64,000 bases of DNA from Prevotella ihumii (GCF_900155655.1 NZ_LT706987.1:2949006-3013005), one strand, 5' to 3'; counted from the stretch's first letter, positions 45,380-54,429 are shown. The notes: generated by a model from the letters alone, not told the origin. Program-made: numbers and translations.

Positions 45380-45633
45380 GATCGCATTTATAAACCATTG
45401 TTTTTCAATGGTTTACAAAGGAGAAATTCTGCCTTTTTGCCTAAAGTGTGATTGTTCTATTCTTCTGCTTGAGCATTAGCGTAACAGGTGGTAAAAGAAG
45501 CGAACGAAGAAGGGAGAAAATGCGCAACGAAGGGTTTTCCAAGAAATGTTTGGAGGTGTAAACAAAAAATACTAACTTTGCATAGAGGCAGTCAGAAGGG
45601 CTTTTGGCGGAGTAATTGGGAAACATCGGATCA

Positions 45634-45713
45634 GTCAGACCCGTCCGACCCGTCCGACTTGTCCGACCAGTCCGACCAGTCCGACTCGTCCGACTTGTCC
45701 GACAAGTCCGACA
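45634..45713. repeat. GTCNGACNN array
   Basis: About nine units, GTCAGACCC then GTCCGAC-type units, in the gap between kdsB and the SDR gene. This copy is mostly of one orientation, so it folds less well than the others. Confidence 0.65.
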
Positions 45714-45831
45714 AAACTACAGAAAACAAAGGTAATGGCTTTAACTTCCCCAACCAAGGAACGAGCAATAACCCACATTAACTCCGCCTAACTCCTAAAT
45801 AAGATTAAAACTTAAAATAAAATACTACATA

Positions 45832-46590
45832 ATGGAAAAGAAAATCGTAATGGTAACAGGCGCAACAAGCGGTATTGGCGAGGCTTGCGCTAAGAAATTT
45901 GCACAAGGTGGATATAATGTTATTATCACTGGACGCAGAGAAGACAAACTTGAAGCCTTGAGAAACGAAATAGAAAAGATGGGCGCAGAGGTCTTGGCAA
46001 TGCAGTTTGATGTGCGCGACAGAGAAGCATCAAAAAAGGCTGTGGACTTCTTGAAAGGCAAGTGGGCTAAGATAGATGTGCTTATCAACAATGCAGGACT
46101 TGCGCTCGGTTTGGATAAAGAATACGAAGGCGACTTTGAGGATTGGGATGTAATGATAGACACCAATATCAAGGGTTTGCTTAATATGACACGCTTTGTT
46201 GTTCCTGGAATGGTGGAACGCAATGCAGGTCACGTTATCAATATTGGTTCGGTGGCAGGCGATGCAGCATACGCTAACGGCAATGTATATTGTGCAACCA
46301 AGGCTGCTGTGAAGACCATTACCGATGGTTTGCGTATTGATGTGGCAGAGAGTGCAGTGCGTGTAACAAACGTGAAGCCAGGGTTGGTGCAGACCAATTT
46401 CTCAAACGTTCGCTTCCACGGTGATGATGCACGTGCCGAAACCGTTTATAAGGGCATTAAGCCCCTGACAGGCGAAGACATTGCTGATGTGGCTTTCTAT
46501 GCTGCAAGTGCACCTGCTCACGTACAGATTGCCGAGGTATTGGTATTGGCTACACACCAAGCTAATGGTTCAACTATTGTGCGTAAGTAA
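45832..46590 (+). CDS. Short-chain dehydrogenase/reductase
   Basis: 252 residues of the classical SDR family. TGATSGIGEACAKKFA at residues 8-23 binds NADP(H) (an RR pair, GRREDK, follows strand 2), NNAG is near residue 83, and catalytic Ser with YxxxK appears as GSVAGDAAYANGNVYCATKAA near residue 140. Closest in type to YdfG-like serine/3-hydroxy acid dehydrogenases. It is followed after 22 bp by a lipoprotein gene, likely the same operon. Confidence 0.92.
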   Translation: MEKKIVMVTGATSGIGEACAKKFAQGGYNVIITGRREDKLEALRNEIEKMGAEVLAMQFDVRDREASKKAVDFLKGKWAKIDVLINNAGLALGLDKEYEGDFEDWDVMIDTNIKGLLNMTRFVVPGMVERNAGHVINIGSVAGDAAYANGNVYCATKAAVKTITDGLRIDVAESAVRVTNVKPGLVQTNFSNVRFHGDDARAETVYKGIKPLTGEDIADVAFYAASAPAHVQIAEVLVLATHQANGSTIVRK

Positions 46591-46612
46591 TTGAAATAAA
46601 AGAACATTTAAG

Positions 46613-47092
46613 ATGATACGTAAACTATTTTTTGCACTAATCCTTACAGCTGCCTGCTTATCGTTAAGCAGCTGTAAGGAAAACTATTCGAACGGTGAAA
46701 AGGTGGGCAACCTTATTGAATTTACAGAAAAAGGCGTGTGGTGGAACTCGTGGGAGGGTCGACTGAACATGACACAAACGGGTATGAATACCAGTGGCGA
46801 ACCTTTTTCGTTCTCGTTCGACAATGATAGGGACGACCAAGCAGAACTTATCAAGCTAATGAAGCAAGCACAAGTGGAGGGTTGGAAACTTAAAATCCGC
46901 TATCACGAAACGTGGGGACTTAAGAATATCTTCAACAACCGTGGCGAAACCGACTATTTCGTTGACGATGTAACAGTGTTGGACAAGGACTTTGCTAACC
47001 CACTGAAACACGGAATGGGCGGTGCAAATCGCAGTGGAAAGGTAATTGATACCATCTACGTGGTGATAGACAAGTCGCAATTAAAGAAGTAA
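46613..47092 (+). CDS. Small lipoprotein, function unknown
   Basis: 159 residues. Signal peptide MIRKLFFALILTAACLSLSS is followed by lipobox cysteine 21. The mature domain is mixed, containing WWNSWEGRLNM and WKLKIRYHETWGLKNIF. No family name known to me. The signal-peptide coding sequence contains an inverted repeat (CCTTACAG...CTGTAAGG, 46644-46680) that could fold in the mRNA. Follows the SDR gene closely. Confidence 0.75.
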   Translation: MIRKLFFALILTAACLSLSSCKENYSNGEKVGNLIEFTEKGVWWNSWEGRLNMTQTGMNTSGEPFSFSFDNDRDDQAELIKLMKQAQVEGWKLKIRYHETWGLKNIFNNRGETDYFVDDVTVLDKDFANPLKHGMGGANRSGKVIDTIYVVIDKSQLKK

Positions 47093-47097
47093 ACATA

Positions 47098-47158
47098 CAA
47101 AACGTATTTCATAAAAATTTAATGACGATATGCGGTGGTAATTTATAGAACCAGCCTG
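47098..47158. repeat. Partial repeat family B (uninterrupted site)
   Basis: AAAACGTATTTCATAAAAAT, then TTAATGACGATATGCGGTGG and TAATTTATAGAACCAGCCT. This is the intact version of the site interrupted at 5048. It lies between the lipoprotein and fucosidase genes. Confidence 0.75.
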
Positions 47159-47188
47159 TAGAATAACGTTCTGAACTTATACTTTCTT

Positions 47189-48493
47189 ATGACATTAAAA
47201 CAAGTTACACTCTCTGTGCTGTCGCTTTTGGTCGCTACAATGGCAATAGCACAAGGCTATCAGCCTACCCCTGAAAATATAGCGGCACGACAGCGAATGG
47301 CTAATCATCGCTTTGGCATTTTTTTGCATTGGGGCATTTACAGTACCTATGCTCAAGGCGAATGGTATCTAAATTCGGGTATCAACAAAGACGAGTATGC
47401 CAAAGCGGCTTCAGCTTTCTACCCGCATCGGTTTAACGCTGACGCTTGGGTGAAAGCGATTAAGGCTTCGGGCGCAAAATACATCACTTTCACATCACGC
47501 CATCACGATAGTTTTTCGATGTTTAAAACAAACGAAAGTTCTTATAACATTGTTGATGCAACACCTTACGGACGTGATGTAATGAAAGAATTGTCGGCAG
47601 CGTGCGAGCGTGAGGACATTGATTTCCATCTGTATTACTCTATTCTTGACTGGATACGTGAGGACTATCCCGTGGGAAGAACAGGACTGAAAACTGGCAG
47701 AACTTATCGCCCGAACTACGAAACCTATTTCAAGTTTATGAAAAATCAGGTACGTGAATTGCTCACCAATTATGGTGATGTAAAAGCAATCTGGCTTGAT
47801 GGCTACTGGGATCACGATAGCGACAGCATTCCCTTTGATTGGAGAATGCCTGAGTTTTACCGCTATATCCACGCTTTAAAGCCTGCTTGCTTAGTGGGAA
47901 ATAACCATCACATCTACCCATTAGAGGGCGAAGACTTCCAAATGTTCGAGCGTGATTTGCCAGGGGAAAATCGTGCTGGACTTTCAGGACAAGACATCAG
48001 CAAATTGCCGTTGGAGATGTGCCAAACAATGAATGGAATGTGGGGTTACAAGGTTTCGGACATTAATTATAAATCGTGGACAGAATTGGTGCAAACCATC
48101 GTTCGTGCAGCAGCCAAAGGTAGCAATCTTTTGCTCAATATTGGTCCACAACCTAATGGAGAATTGCCACTTCAAGCCTTGGAACGCTTACAGAAGATAG
48201 GCGAATGGATGAAAGTGAATGGCGAAACTATTTATGGCACAGAACGTGGAAGGATAGCCGAACAAAATGACATTATCAGCACTGACAAGGGTAACATTAC
48301 CTATTTGCACATATTGGCACAACCTACTGATAGCGTGAAAGTTGTCTTAGACAAGAAGCCACGCAAGGTTTTGGCGTTCAAAAACAAACAATCATTGCGG
48401 TATACGTATGATAAGAAGTTACATACGCTCTCTTTACAATTGCCAGAGGGTGCAGATACATCGGTAGACTATATTATTGAGATCGTAAGATGA
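47189..48493 (+). CDS. Alpha-L-fucosidase, family GH29, exported
   Basis: 434 residues with signal peptide MTLKQVTLSVLSLLVATMAIA. The GH29 core shows RFGIFLHWGIYSTYAQGEWY near residue 41, ITFTSRHHDSFSMF near residue 95, and the nucleophile motif KAIWLDGYWD near residue 195. It removes alpha-linked fucose from glycans in the periplasm or at the surface. It overlaps cutC by 4 bp. With Fcl and ManA it suggests that fucose is both harvested and made. Confidence 0.94.
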   Translation: MTLKQVTLSVLSLLVATMAIAQGYQPTPENIAARQRMANHRFGIFLHWGIYSTYAQGEWYLNSGINKDEYAKAASAFYPHRFNADAWVKAIKASGAKYITFTSRHHDSFSMFKTNESSYNIVDATPYGRDVMKELSAACEREDIDFHLYYSILDWIREDYPVGRTGLKTGRTYRPNYETYFKFMKNQVRELLTNYGDVKAIWLDGYWDHDSDSIPFDWRMPEFYRYIHALKPACLVGNNHHIYPLEGEDFQMFERDLPGENRAGLSGQDISKLPLEMCQTMNGMWGYKVSDINYKSWTELVQTIVRAAAKGSNLLLNIGPQPNGELPLQALERLQKIGEWMKVNGETIYGTERGRIAEQNDIISTDKGNITYLHILAQPTDSVKVVLDKKPRKVLAFKNKQSLRYTYDKKLHTLSLQLPEGADTSVDYIIEIVR

Positions 48494-49161
48494 AACATTT
48501 ATTAGAAGTGTGCACGGGTAGTTTGCAAAGTGTGGAAGCTGCCGTGAAGGGCGGTGCAGAGCGCATTGAGCTGTGTTCGGCATTAAGCTTAGACGGTCTG
48601 ACACCCTCTTATGGAATGGTAAAGACCATTCACAAACGTTATCCACTGCTGAAAATTCACGCACTTATTCGATCTCGTGAAGGCGATTTTGTGTATTCTG
48701 ACACCGATTTGCAAGCAATGTTAGCCGACATTCGTATGCTTTCACCCTTGGTAGATGGCATCGTGGGGGGAGCATTGCAGAAAGATGGTAGTATAGACGA
48801 AGAGGCTACGGCACAGATGGTTGAGGCTGCAGGAGACAAACCCTTTACCTTTCATCGTGCTTTCGATGTGTGCAAAAATCCTATTGATAGCTTAGAAACC
48901 CTTATCCGATTAGGTTGCGCACGTGTGCTCACATCTGGTCAAGCCTCAACTGCCGAAGCAGGAATCCCTCTACTCAAAACATTGGTTGAGAAAGCTGATG
49001 GTCGTATCATTATTCTTGCAGGTGGAGGGGTAAACTTAACCAATGCCGCAAGGATATTAGCTGCAACAGGCACAACCGAAATACACGGCTCGTGCAAGGT
49101 AAAAGGTATGCTGACAGATGAAGAAGAAGTAGCGAGAGTGATTAGATCAATAAGCGAATAG
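48490..49161 (+). CDS. cutC: CutC family protein
   Basis: 223 residues of a TIM-barrel. The conserved start LLEVCTGSLQSVEAAVKGGAERIELCS, the HALIRSREGDFVY block near residue 57, and TFHRAFDV near residue 119 with LTSGQ near residue 146 are typical. The family is called copper homeostasis protein, but its biochemical role is unclear. Start overlaps the fucosidase stop (ATGA), so they are translated together. Confidence 0.93.
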   Translation: MKHLLEVCTGSLQSVEAAVKGGAERIELCSALSLDGLTPSYGMVKTIHKRYPLLKIHALIRSREGDFVYSDTDLQAMLADIRMLSPLVDGIVGGALQKDGSIDEEATAQMVEAAGDKPFTFHRAFDVCKNPIDSLETLIRLGCARVLTSGQASTAEAGIPLLKTLVEKADGRIIILAGGGVNLTNAARILAATGTTEIHGSCKVKGMLTDEEEVARVIRSISE

Positions 49162-49216
49162 AGAGCAAAAGTATAACAAACCTGTCGGCGGAATTAAAAA
49201 TGTCTTTATTTTGATA

Positions 49217-49550
49217 CCTCAAATCCGCAACTAAGCCCTTGCGTCCTTATTGCGTTTACACGTCCTCTCATTACTGAATTTGCTCTAACGACCGATTTGG
49301 GATAATGTGGAGACAAATTGCTCTATGACCCAAAAATAAGCCCCCAAAAGGAGTGAGTCTCTCAGATTTAATTTGTATCTTTGCCATGTCTATCGTCGGA
49401 TTCTCTTGTTTTTTTGCAACACTAAGATAAGTGAAAATTCTGATATGGCAAAATCCTGAGCCGCTCGGCTCTGCCGCTTGCCAAAGCAAGAGCTTTTTGT
49501 TGTTCAGGTACTTAAAAAGTTTAATTTATAATAGTGTTGCGGAATTAAGG
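49217..49550. mobile_element. Internally deleted IS1380-type element, copy 1
   Basis: Outer ends are CCTCAAATCCGCAACTA and TAGTGTTGCGGAATTAAGG, which are imperfect inverted repeats. On the minus strand an ATG at 49387 opens MAKIQIKSERLTPFGGLF, the start of IS1380-type transposases, but the frame ends after 38 codons. Nearly identical copies with the same internal junction lie at 54122 and 55742. No clear target duplication. Confidence 0.75.
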
Positions 49551-49559
49551 AACATTTCC

Positions 49560-49590
49560 TTTGCTGTTAAGAAATAATTCTGTATTTTTG
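49560..49590 (+). promoter_or_regulatory. Native promoter of the HNH restriction operon
   Basis: TTTG at 49560-49563 and TATTTTTG at 49583-49590 with exactly 19 bp between, matching the Bacteroidota consensus. The downstream genes are now 1.6 kb away because of the IS4 insertion. Confidence 0.7.
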
Positions 49591-49596
49591 CAATCC

Positions 49597-49784
49597 AATA
49601 TATTAAAGATATAAGTTAAGCAACTCAGATGTAGAACTAGGAACTCTGCGAGATTATTATGAGAAGTAGCTTAATGAGATACCTTATATTGTTAATTTAC
49701 AGTATAGGGCTATTGTTTGTGTCTCATAGGCTTCCTAGTGCCTTACATCAGTGCGTCCAATGCCCTATACTCTTTAAAAACAAT
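49597..49784 (+). promoter_or_regulatory. Structured leader before the IS4 insertion
   Basis: No reading frame of note. AGTATAGGGCTATTG (49702 on) pairs with CCAATGCCCTATACT (ending 49773), giving a long terminal stem about 15 bp before the insertion point. In the ancestral sequence this leader ended about 15 bp before the HNH start codon. It may be a leader RNA or a separate small RNA. Confidence 0.45.
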
Positions 49785-51225
49785 TATTGCTGTCCGGTAA
49801 AACTCAAAAGAGCATAAATATCCTCCCCGAAGCCCCGTAAAATAGGACTTTTAGGTTTATTTTTTCAAAAGTAAGCCCCCCTAATCGAAAAGACTTGGTT
49901 CAGGTGGCGCTTTTTGCATCTCCTTTGCAAGGAAATCATTCCAAGTTTTTTCGGGATTTTCCATGAATGCGATAAAATCAACGTAGTACATAAGCATAAG
50001 TCTTATCATGGTAACAACTTGCGAGAATGCACAGTGTCTCTTAATGCTTCTTGACAAGACTGTTATCAGCAGATTCGCAATCAAGACTACCCATGTCTGT
50101 ATTTGTATGGCATTGACGCTGTCCCCATAGAAGAAATGAAGCGGGAAGTTCTGTTTAAGCTGTTTGTACAACGACTCGATAGCCCATCTTAGGCGGTAGA
50201 TTTCAGCAATGTCCTCAACAGTAAAGTCAAAGTTGTTGGTCAATAGTACAACAGGTCTCTTTGTCTCGTAAAATATCTCCACCCTTCGTGCCTCGTGGGT
50301 GAGTTCTCCTCTTGTAAAAAGCACTTTCTGATCAATATGCGTTACGAGGCCCTCTGCATTGACATACGTAACGGATTTAAGTACCTCATACTTAAGGTTT
50401 TTCTTCATTTTGGTCACGTAGCAAACGCCCTCTTCTGTAAGACGTTGGAATTGCGCGACATCGACATAACCACGGTCCATTGCTAAAGTGGCGTCTTTGG
50501 GCAGATGCACCTCTTTGAGCAGGTAATGGTCGTGTTTTGCAGCTGAAGTGAGTTGCACCACCATTGGCACGCCGACATGATACTTCATTACCGTATGCAC
50601 TTTCATACCGCCTTTCTTCTTGCCTGATTTTGGATGCCGCCCGACACCTTTGAGTATGTTGTCAAAGAGCGTTATAGTGGTAGAATCCATCATGTAAAGC
50701 AACTTCTCCCAGTCTTTAGGCTCGTGCGTCTGCCCCTTATAGCACTTGGAAGGGCGGCTGTCCGCTAAAAATTTGGCATACTTCTCCAAAAGATACGCAT
50801 AAACACTTGCAAAGAACTCCTGAGGGCGGCGTATATTGGCCTCAGCAAGCGTGCTGCGACGAACCAAATAGCTCATTCCGAGGTGTCTGAGCTTGTGAGC
50901 CTCAGCCTTCATGCCTATCTCAAGTTCGCGCAGAGAATCAAAGTGTTTGAGTATGCCGAACAGCATTACGACGAGATGTTGGTAGCCGTCAAAGCGCTTC
51001 ACGTAAGCCTCGCTTCCTTTCGTTTCGCAGCTTATCTGAAGAATTTTCTCTTTGTCGAGTAACTTTAATACTTGACTATAGACCGGCTGTCCGGTAAAAT
51101 GACTATCTTTGTTCATGGTTATGTTTTATTTTAGTAAAGACAAAGATAACCAAAAGGGCTGACACCTCGTGAGATGTGTCAGCCCTAATTTATTTTGTTT
51201 GAAAAAGTTTTACCGGACAGCAATA
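49785..51225 (-). mobile_element. IS4 family insertion sequence, complete
   Basis: Terminal inverted repeats TATTGCTGTCCGGTAAAACT and its complement at the right end are exact for 20 bp. A 9-bp target duplication AAAAACAAT flanks it (49776-49784 and 51226-51234). One transposase gene is inside. Length is 1441 bp. The insertion lies 8 bp before the HNH start codon. Confidence 0.95.
49881..51116 (-). CDS. IS4 family transposase
   Basis: 411 residues. The catalytic acids are visible: MMDSTTITLFDNIL near residue 143 (D1), ATLAMDRGYVD near residue 215 (D2) and YRLRWAIESLYKQLKQ near residue 310, the Y-(2)-R-(3)-E-(6)-K signature of IS4 elements. The N-terminus (about 75 residues) is a DUF4372-like domain. 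The frame is intact, so the element may be active. Confidence 0.95.
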   Translation of the reverse strand: MNKDSHFTGQPVYSQVLKLLDKEKILQISCETKGSEAYVKRFDGYQHLVVMLFGILKHFDSLRELEIGMKAEAHKLRHLGMSYLVRRSTLAEANIRRPQEFFASVYAYLLEKYAKFLADSRPSKCYKGQTHEPKDWEKLLYMMDSTTITLFDNILKGVGRHPKSGKKKGGMKVHTVMKYHVGVPMVVQLTSAAKHDHYLLKEVHLPKDATLAMDRGYVDVAQFQRLTEEGVCYVTKMKKNLKYEVLKSVTYVNAEGLVTHIDQKVLFTRGELTHEARRVEIFYETKRPVVLLTNNFDFTVEDIAEIYRLRWAIESLYKQLKQNFPLHFFYGDSVNAIQIQTWVVLIANLLITVLSRSIKRHCAFSQVVTMIRLMLMYYVDFIAFMENPEKTWNDFLAKEMQKAPPEPSLFD

Positions 51226-51242
51226 AAAAACAATCTGTTATT

Positions 51243-51905
51243 ATGAGTAAAGTGGACATATTTTTAGATGAATGTAAAAAGCACGTTGGGGAGTGGGTAT
51301 GCTCTTTGCATAGCACCGACGGTAGCAATCAGCCTGCGGCTATTTTCCGTGAAGCAAAGAAACTTGGTTATCAATTTGAAGAAGTTGCACCTAATAGATG
51401 GGGACAAAAAATGTATTGTGAGGAATGTGGATTAGCTACAACACATTACAAACTACTCAATATTGAACCTGTTTTTGCTATTCAAGAGCGCATACCGATA
51501 GATGCAAAAACTCGTAAGCGTATACTTCAGCTATTTGATGAAAGAGATGCTTTTACAGGAGCAGCAATAAGTTCTGTTGCGGAAATTGACCATAAAGTAC
51601 CTTGGACTCGTCTTGATGAAGATATAGATGCTAAGAAACTGACAAACGAAGAAATAGTTCAGCATTTTCAATTATTAACAAGAGAGCATAACTTGCTTAA
51701 AGACAGAGCGTGTGATAAGTGTAAAACTACAAATATTAGACCTCCATTTTTAGAAATATCTTATTGGTATAGTGGAACTGAAGAATATCAAGGAACTTGC
51801 GAAGGTTGTGGTTGGTACGATACTAAAAAGTGGCGTTCTGAAATAAATAAACTCATCAAAAAAATAGCAAAAGGTTTTCCTAAAGATTATAATCCCATAA
51901 TATGA
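51243..51905 (+). CDS. HNH restriction endonuclease
   Basis: 220 residues. The ATG at 51243 is preferred because the upstream start lies inside the IS4. The HNH site is AEIDHKVPW (D116-H117) with REHN (H149/N150) and KD at 153-154. Structural zinc cysteines are C59/C62, C157/C160 and C186/C189. The order nuclease, adenine or N4-cytosine methylase, C5-methylase resembles type IIS systems with asymmetric sites such as MnlI or HphI, where each strand needs its own methylase; the match is by layout only. The stop overlaps the next start (ATGA). Confidence 0.85.
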   Translation: MSKVDIFLDECKKHVGEWVCSLHSTDGSNQPAAIFREAKKLGYQFEEVAPNRWGQKMYCEECGLATTHYKLLNIEPVFAIQERIPIDAKTRKRILQLFDERDAFTGAAISSVAEIDHKVPWTRLDEDIDAKKLTNEEIVQHFQLLTREHNLLKDRACDKCKTTNIRPPFLEISYWYSGTEEYQGTCEGCGWYDTKKWRSEINKLIKKIAKGFPKDYNPII

Positions 51906-52684
51906 AATTCGATAAAGAACATTGGAAGGAAATTGATATTAATATCGATAGCTTGTGGTTGATAGGTCCACGAGCCAAAGGAGGTAAACGTGAAAACATT
52001 TATCACGGAAATTTTGTTCCTCAAATACCAGACCATCTTATCCGACGCTATACAAATGAAGGTGATATAGTGTTAGAACCATTTATGGGAAGTGGAACTA
52101 CCTTATACGAATGTGAAAGTTTAGCACGAAATTATATTGGCTTTGATATAAATAAGGACATTGTTTCGCACGTAGAAGAAAAGATGAACGATTGTGAAAC
52201 AATAAAATATGATATTCATTATTGTGATGCAACAGATGCTGAACTTGCTCATAATTGTATTCGGAAATCATTGAAGACTATGGGAAAACAACGAGTAGAC
52301 TTTGTTCTTGCTCATCCTCCTTATTGGGATATAATTAAGTTTACGGATTGTAAGGAAGACTTATCCAATATTATAGAATTAGACAAATTCATCAACCAAT
52401 TCACATTAGCAATGAAGAATATGGTAGAATTTCTTCGTGCAGGTAAACATTTTGCAATCGTGGTTGGTGATTTATATCGAAATCAAGAGGTCGTTCCTTT
52501 AGGTTTTTATTTAATGTATTCGATTAGAAAGCAAATAAAATGCAAGCTTAAAGGCATTGTTGTAAAAGATATGGTGGGCAACAGAGGTAAAATAGGAATG
52601 GAGGCTTTGTGGCGTTATCGTACACTTAAAAGCGACACATTCCTTTTCAAGCACGAATATATATTTGTGTTCAAGAAAGGATAA
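51902..52684 (+). CDS. DNA methyltransferase (N6-adenine or N4-cytosine)
   Basis: 260 residues. SAM motif I EPFMGSGTT is near residue 60 and the catalytic motif IV reads AHPPYWD near residue 138, so motif I precedes motif IV, the opposite order to the methyltransferase at 56420. It probably modifies one strand of the asymmetric site cut by the HNH nuclease, with which it overlaps by 4 bp. H in place of D/S/N before PPY is unusual. Confidence 0.88.
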   Translation: MKFDKEHWKEIDINIDSLWLIGPRAKGGKRENIYHGNFVPQIPDHLIRRYTNEGDIVLEPFMGSGTTLYECESLARNYIGFDINKDIVSHVEEKMNDCETIKYDIHYCDATDAELAHNCIRKSLKTMGKQRVDFVLAHPPYWDIIKFTDCKEDLSNIIELDKFINQFTLAMKNMVEFLRAGKHFAIVVGDLYRNQEVVPLGFYLMYSIRKQIKCKLKGIVVKDMVGNRGKIGMEALWRYRTLKSDTFLFKHEYIFVFKKG

Positions 52685-52757
52685 TCTTTGCCAGATAAGA
52701 TTTATTTCGTAATTTTGCATGCACATTAGACAATAGTGTACAAATTGAATGTAAAAT

Positions 52758-54020
52758 ATGAGCGAACCATTTTATACAATAGCAGAAGTAGCAAGGCAAT
52801 TAAAGCTGTCTCAAAAGTCGATTAGAAGATATATTGCAGCAAATGAACTGAACGCTATAAAGATAGGAACATCATACAGAATTCCTATCTCTGCTCTTGA
52901 AAACTTTATTAATAAGCCTTCAAATACTGAAAAGCAAGTACAATACGACCTTTTTGGTATTCCTATCGCTGAACCTTTATCTCGTTCAAAAACGATAAAG
53001 AGCGAAACTTCGTGGATAGATATTAGCCAATATTGGGATAGTCCAACTCCTTCCGACCTTACTTTTGTAGACCTGTTCTGCGGTGCAGGCGGATTATCTA
53101 AAGGACTTGAAATGTCAGGACTGCAAGGTATTTGTGGCTTAGACTGGTTCAAGGAAGCAGGTGAAACCTATCGACGAAACTTTAACCACCCTTTTGTAAA
53201 TGGCGATATAACATTACCTGAAGTTAAGGAAGAGTTTTATAACACCGTTAAACAGCAACTTAATGGTCGTCCGCTTAACGTTATCGCTGGGGGTTTCCCC
53301 TGTCAAGGTTTTTCGATGGCAGGTAATAGAATAGTTGACGACCCACGTAATTCTTTGTATTTAGAGATGTTGGAGATTGTCAAAGTCTTACAACCCGAAT
53401 TTGTTATTTGTGAAAACGTAAAGGGATTGCGGTCTATGCTCAATGGTCGTGTGGAACAAAAGATATTAGAAGATTATCGAACTATTGGTTACGATATGAA
53501 TGTTACAACGCTTTGTGCAGCCGATTATTATACACCACAAAAGCGTGAACGTGTGATATTTATAGGCAATAGAATAGGCAGGTCAAACTTTCACCCTAAG
53601 CCTATATTGTCATCGGATAAGTATATTACCACAGGACAAGCAATAGGCGACTTAATCAATCACCCTGAAGACCTTGCTTTCAACCATGTTCCTACAAAGC
53701 ACCGCCCTGAAATGCAAGAGCGAATACTGGCTTGCCCTGAAGGAAAGAGTCTTTATAAAGGTTATTCGGATGCGTGGAAAAAATGTCCTTGGGACGAAGC
53801 CTCTTGTACAATAAAAGAGAATCATGGCGGTGTAAACATTCACCCGAAGCTGCCAAGAGTGCTTACCGCACGCGAAATGGCACGCTTACAGTCGTTTCCT
53901 GATAGTTTTATCTTTGAAGGTCCCAAAAACAAACAACTTGTTCAGATAGGCAATGCTGTGCCACCCCTATTGGGCAAAGCCATAGGGTTAGCAATACGAG
54001 TTTCAGTCAATGATATATAA
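52758..54020 (+). CDS. DNA cytosine-5 methyltransferase with N-terminal HTH
   Basis: 420 residues. Residues 5-52 form an excisionase/MerR-like helix-turn-helix (YTIAEVARQLKLSQKSIRRYI...SYRIPISALENFI). The C5-methylase follows: FVDLFCGAGGLSKGL near residue 107, catalytic GGFPCQGFS near residue 178, ENVKGL near 219, TPQKRERV, LTAREMARLQSFPDSF and QIGNAVPP near 396. It would protect the second strand of the HNH nuclease site. The HTH may let the protein act as its own regulator, as known for M.EcoRII and M.SsoII, though their HTH type differs. Confidence 0.93.
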   Translation: MSEPFYTIAEVARQLKLSQKSIRRYIAANELNAIKIGTSYRIPISALENFINKPSNTEKQVQYDLFGIPIAEPLSRSKTIKSETSWIDISQYWDSPTPSDLTFVDLFCGAGGLSKGLEMSGLQGICGLDWFKEAGETYRRNFNHPFVNGDITLPEVKEEFYNTVKQQLNGRPLNVIAGGFPCQGFSMAGNRIVDDPRNSLYLEMLEIVKVLQPEFVICENVKGLRSMLNGRVEQKILEDYRTIGYDMNVTTLCAADYYTPQKRERVIFIGNRIGRSNFHPKPILSSDKYITTGQAIGDLINHPEDLAFNHVPTKHRPEMQERILACPEGKSLYKGYSDAWKKCPWDEASCTIKENHGGVNIHPKLPRVLTAREMARLQSFPDSFIFEGPKNKQLVQIGNAVPPLLGKAIGLAIRVSVNDI

Positions 54021-54121
54021 GGGTAGAAATTTAAATAATAAAGCCTTACATTCCTAAACTTATAAAGGAATTGTAAGGCTTTATTGTTTCTATGTTTTTG
54101 TTGTGTTATGCCTATATTATA

Positions 54122-54429
54122 CCTCAAATCCGCAACTAAGCCCTTGAACGTCCTTATTGCGTTTACACGTCCTCTCATTACTGAATTTGCTCTAACGACC
54201 GATTTGGGATAATGTGGAGACAAATTGCTCTATGACCCGAAAATAAGCCCCCAAAAGGAGTGAGTCTCTCAGATTTAATTTGTATCTTTGCCATACCATA
54301 TCAGAGTTTTGCTTGCTTGTTTTGCAACACTAAGATAAGTGAATTCTTTGATATGGCAAAATCCTGGACAACTTTTTGTTGCTCAGGTACTTAAAAAGTT
54401 TAATCTATAATAGTGTTGCGGAATTAAGG
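54122..54429. mobile_element. Internally deleted IS1380-type element, copy 2
   Basis: The same outer ends and minus-strand transposase start (ATG at 54294) as copy 1. The hairpin part is about 25 bp shorter than in the other copies. The next gene starts 16 bp after its right end. Confidence 0.75.

Noticed and set aside
54030..54115. Transposon or gene between the HNH operon and copy 2
   Set aside because: Only a short inverted repeat (gccttaca...tgtaaggc), most likely the terminator of the methylase, is present.
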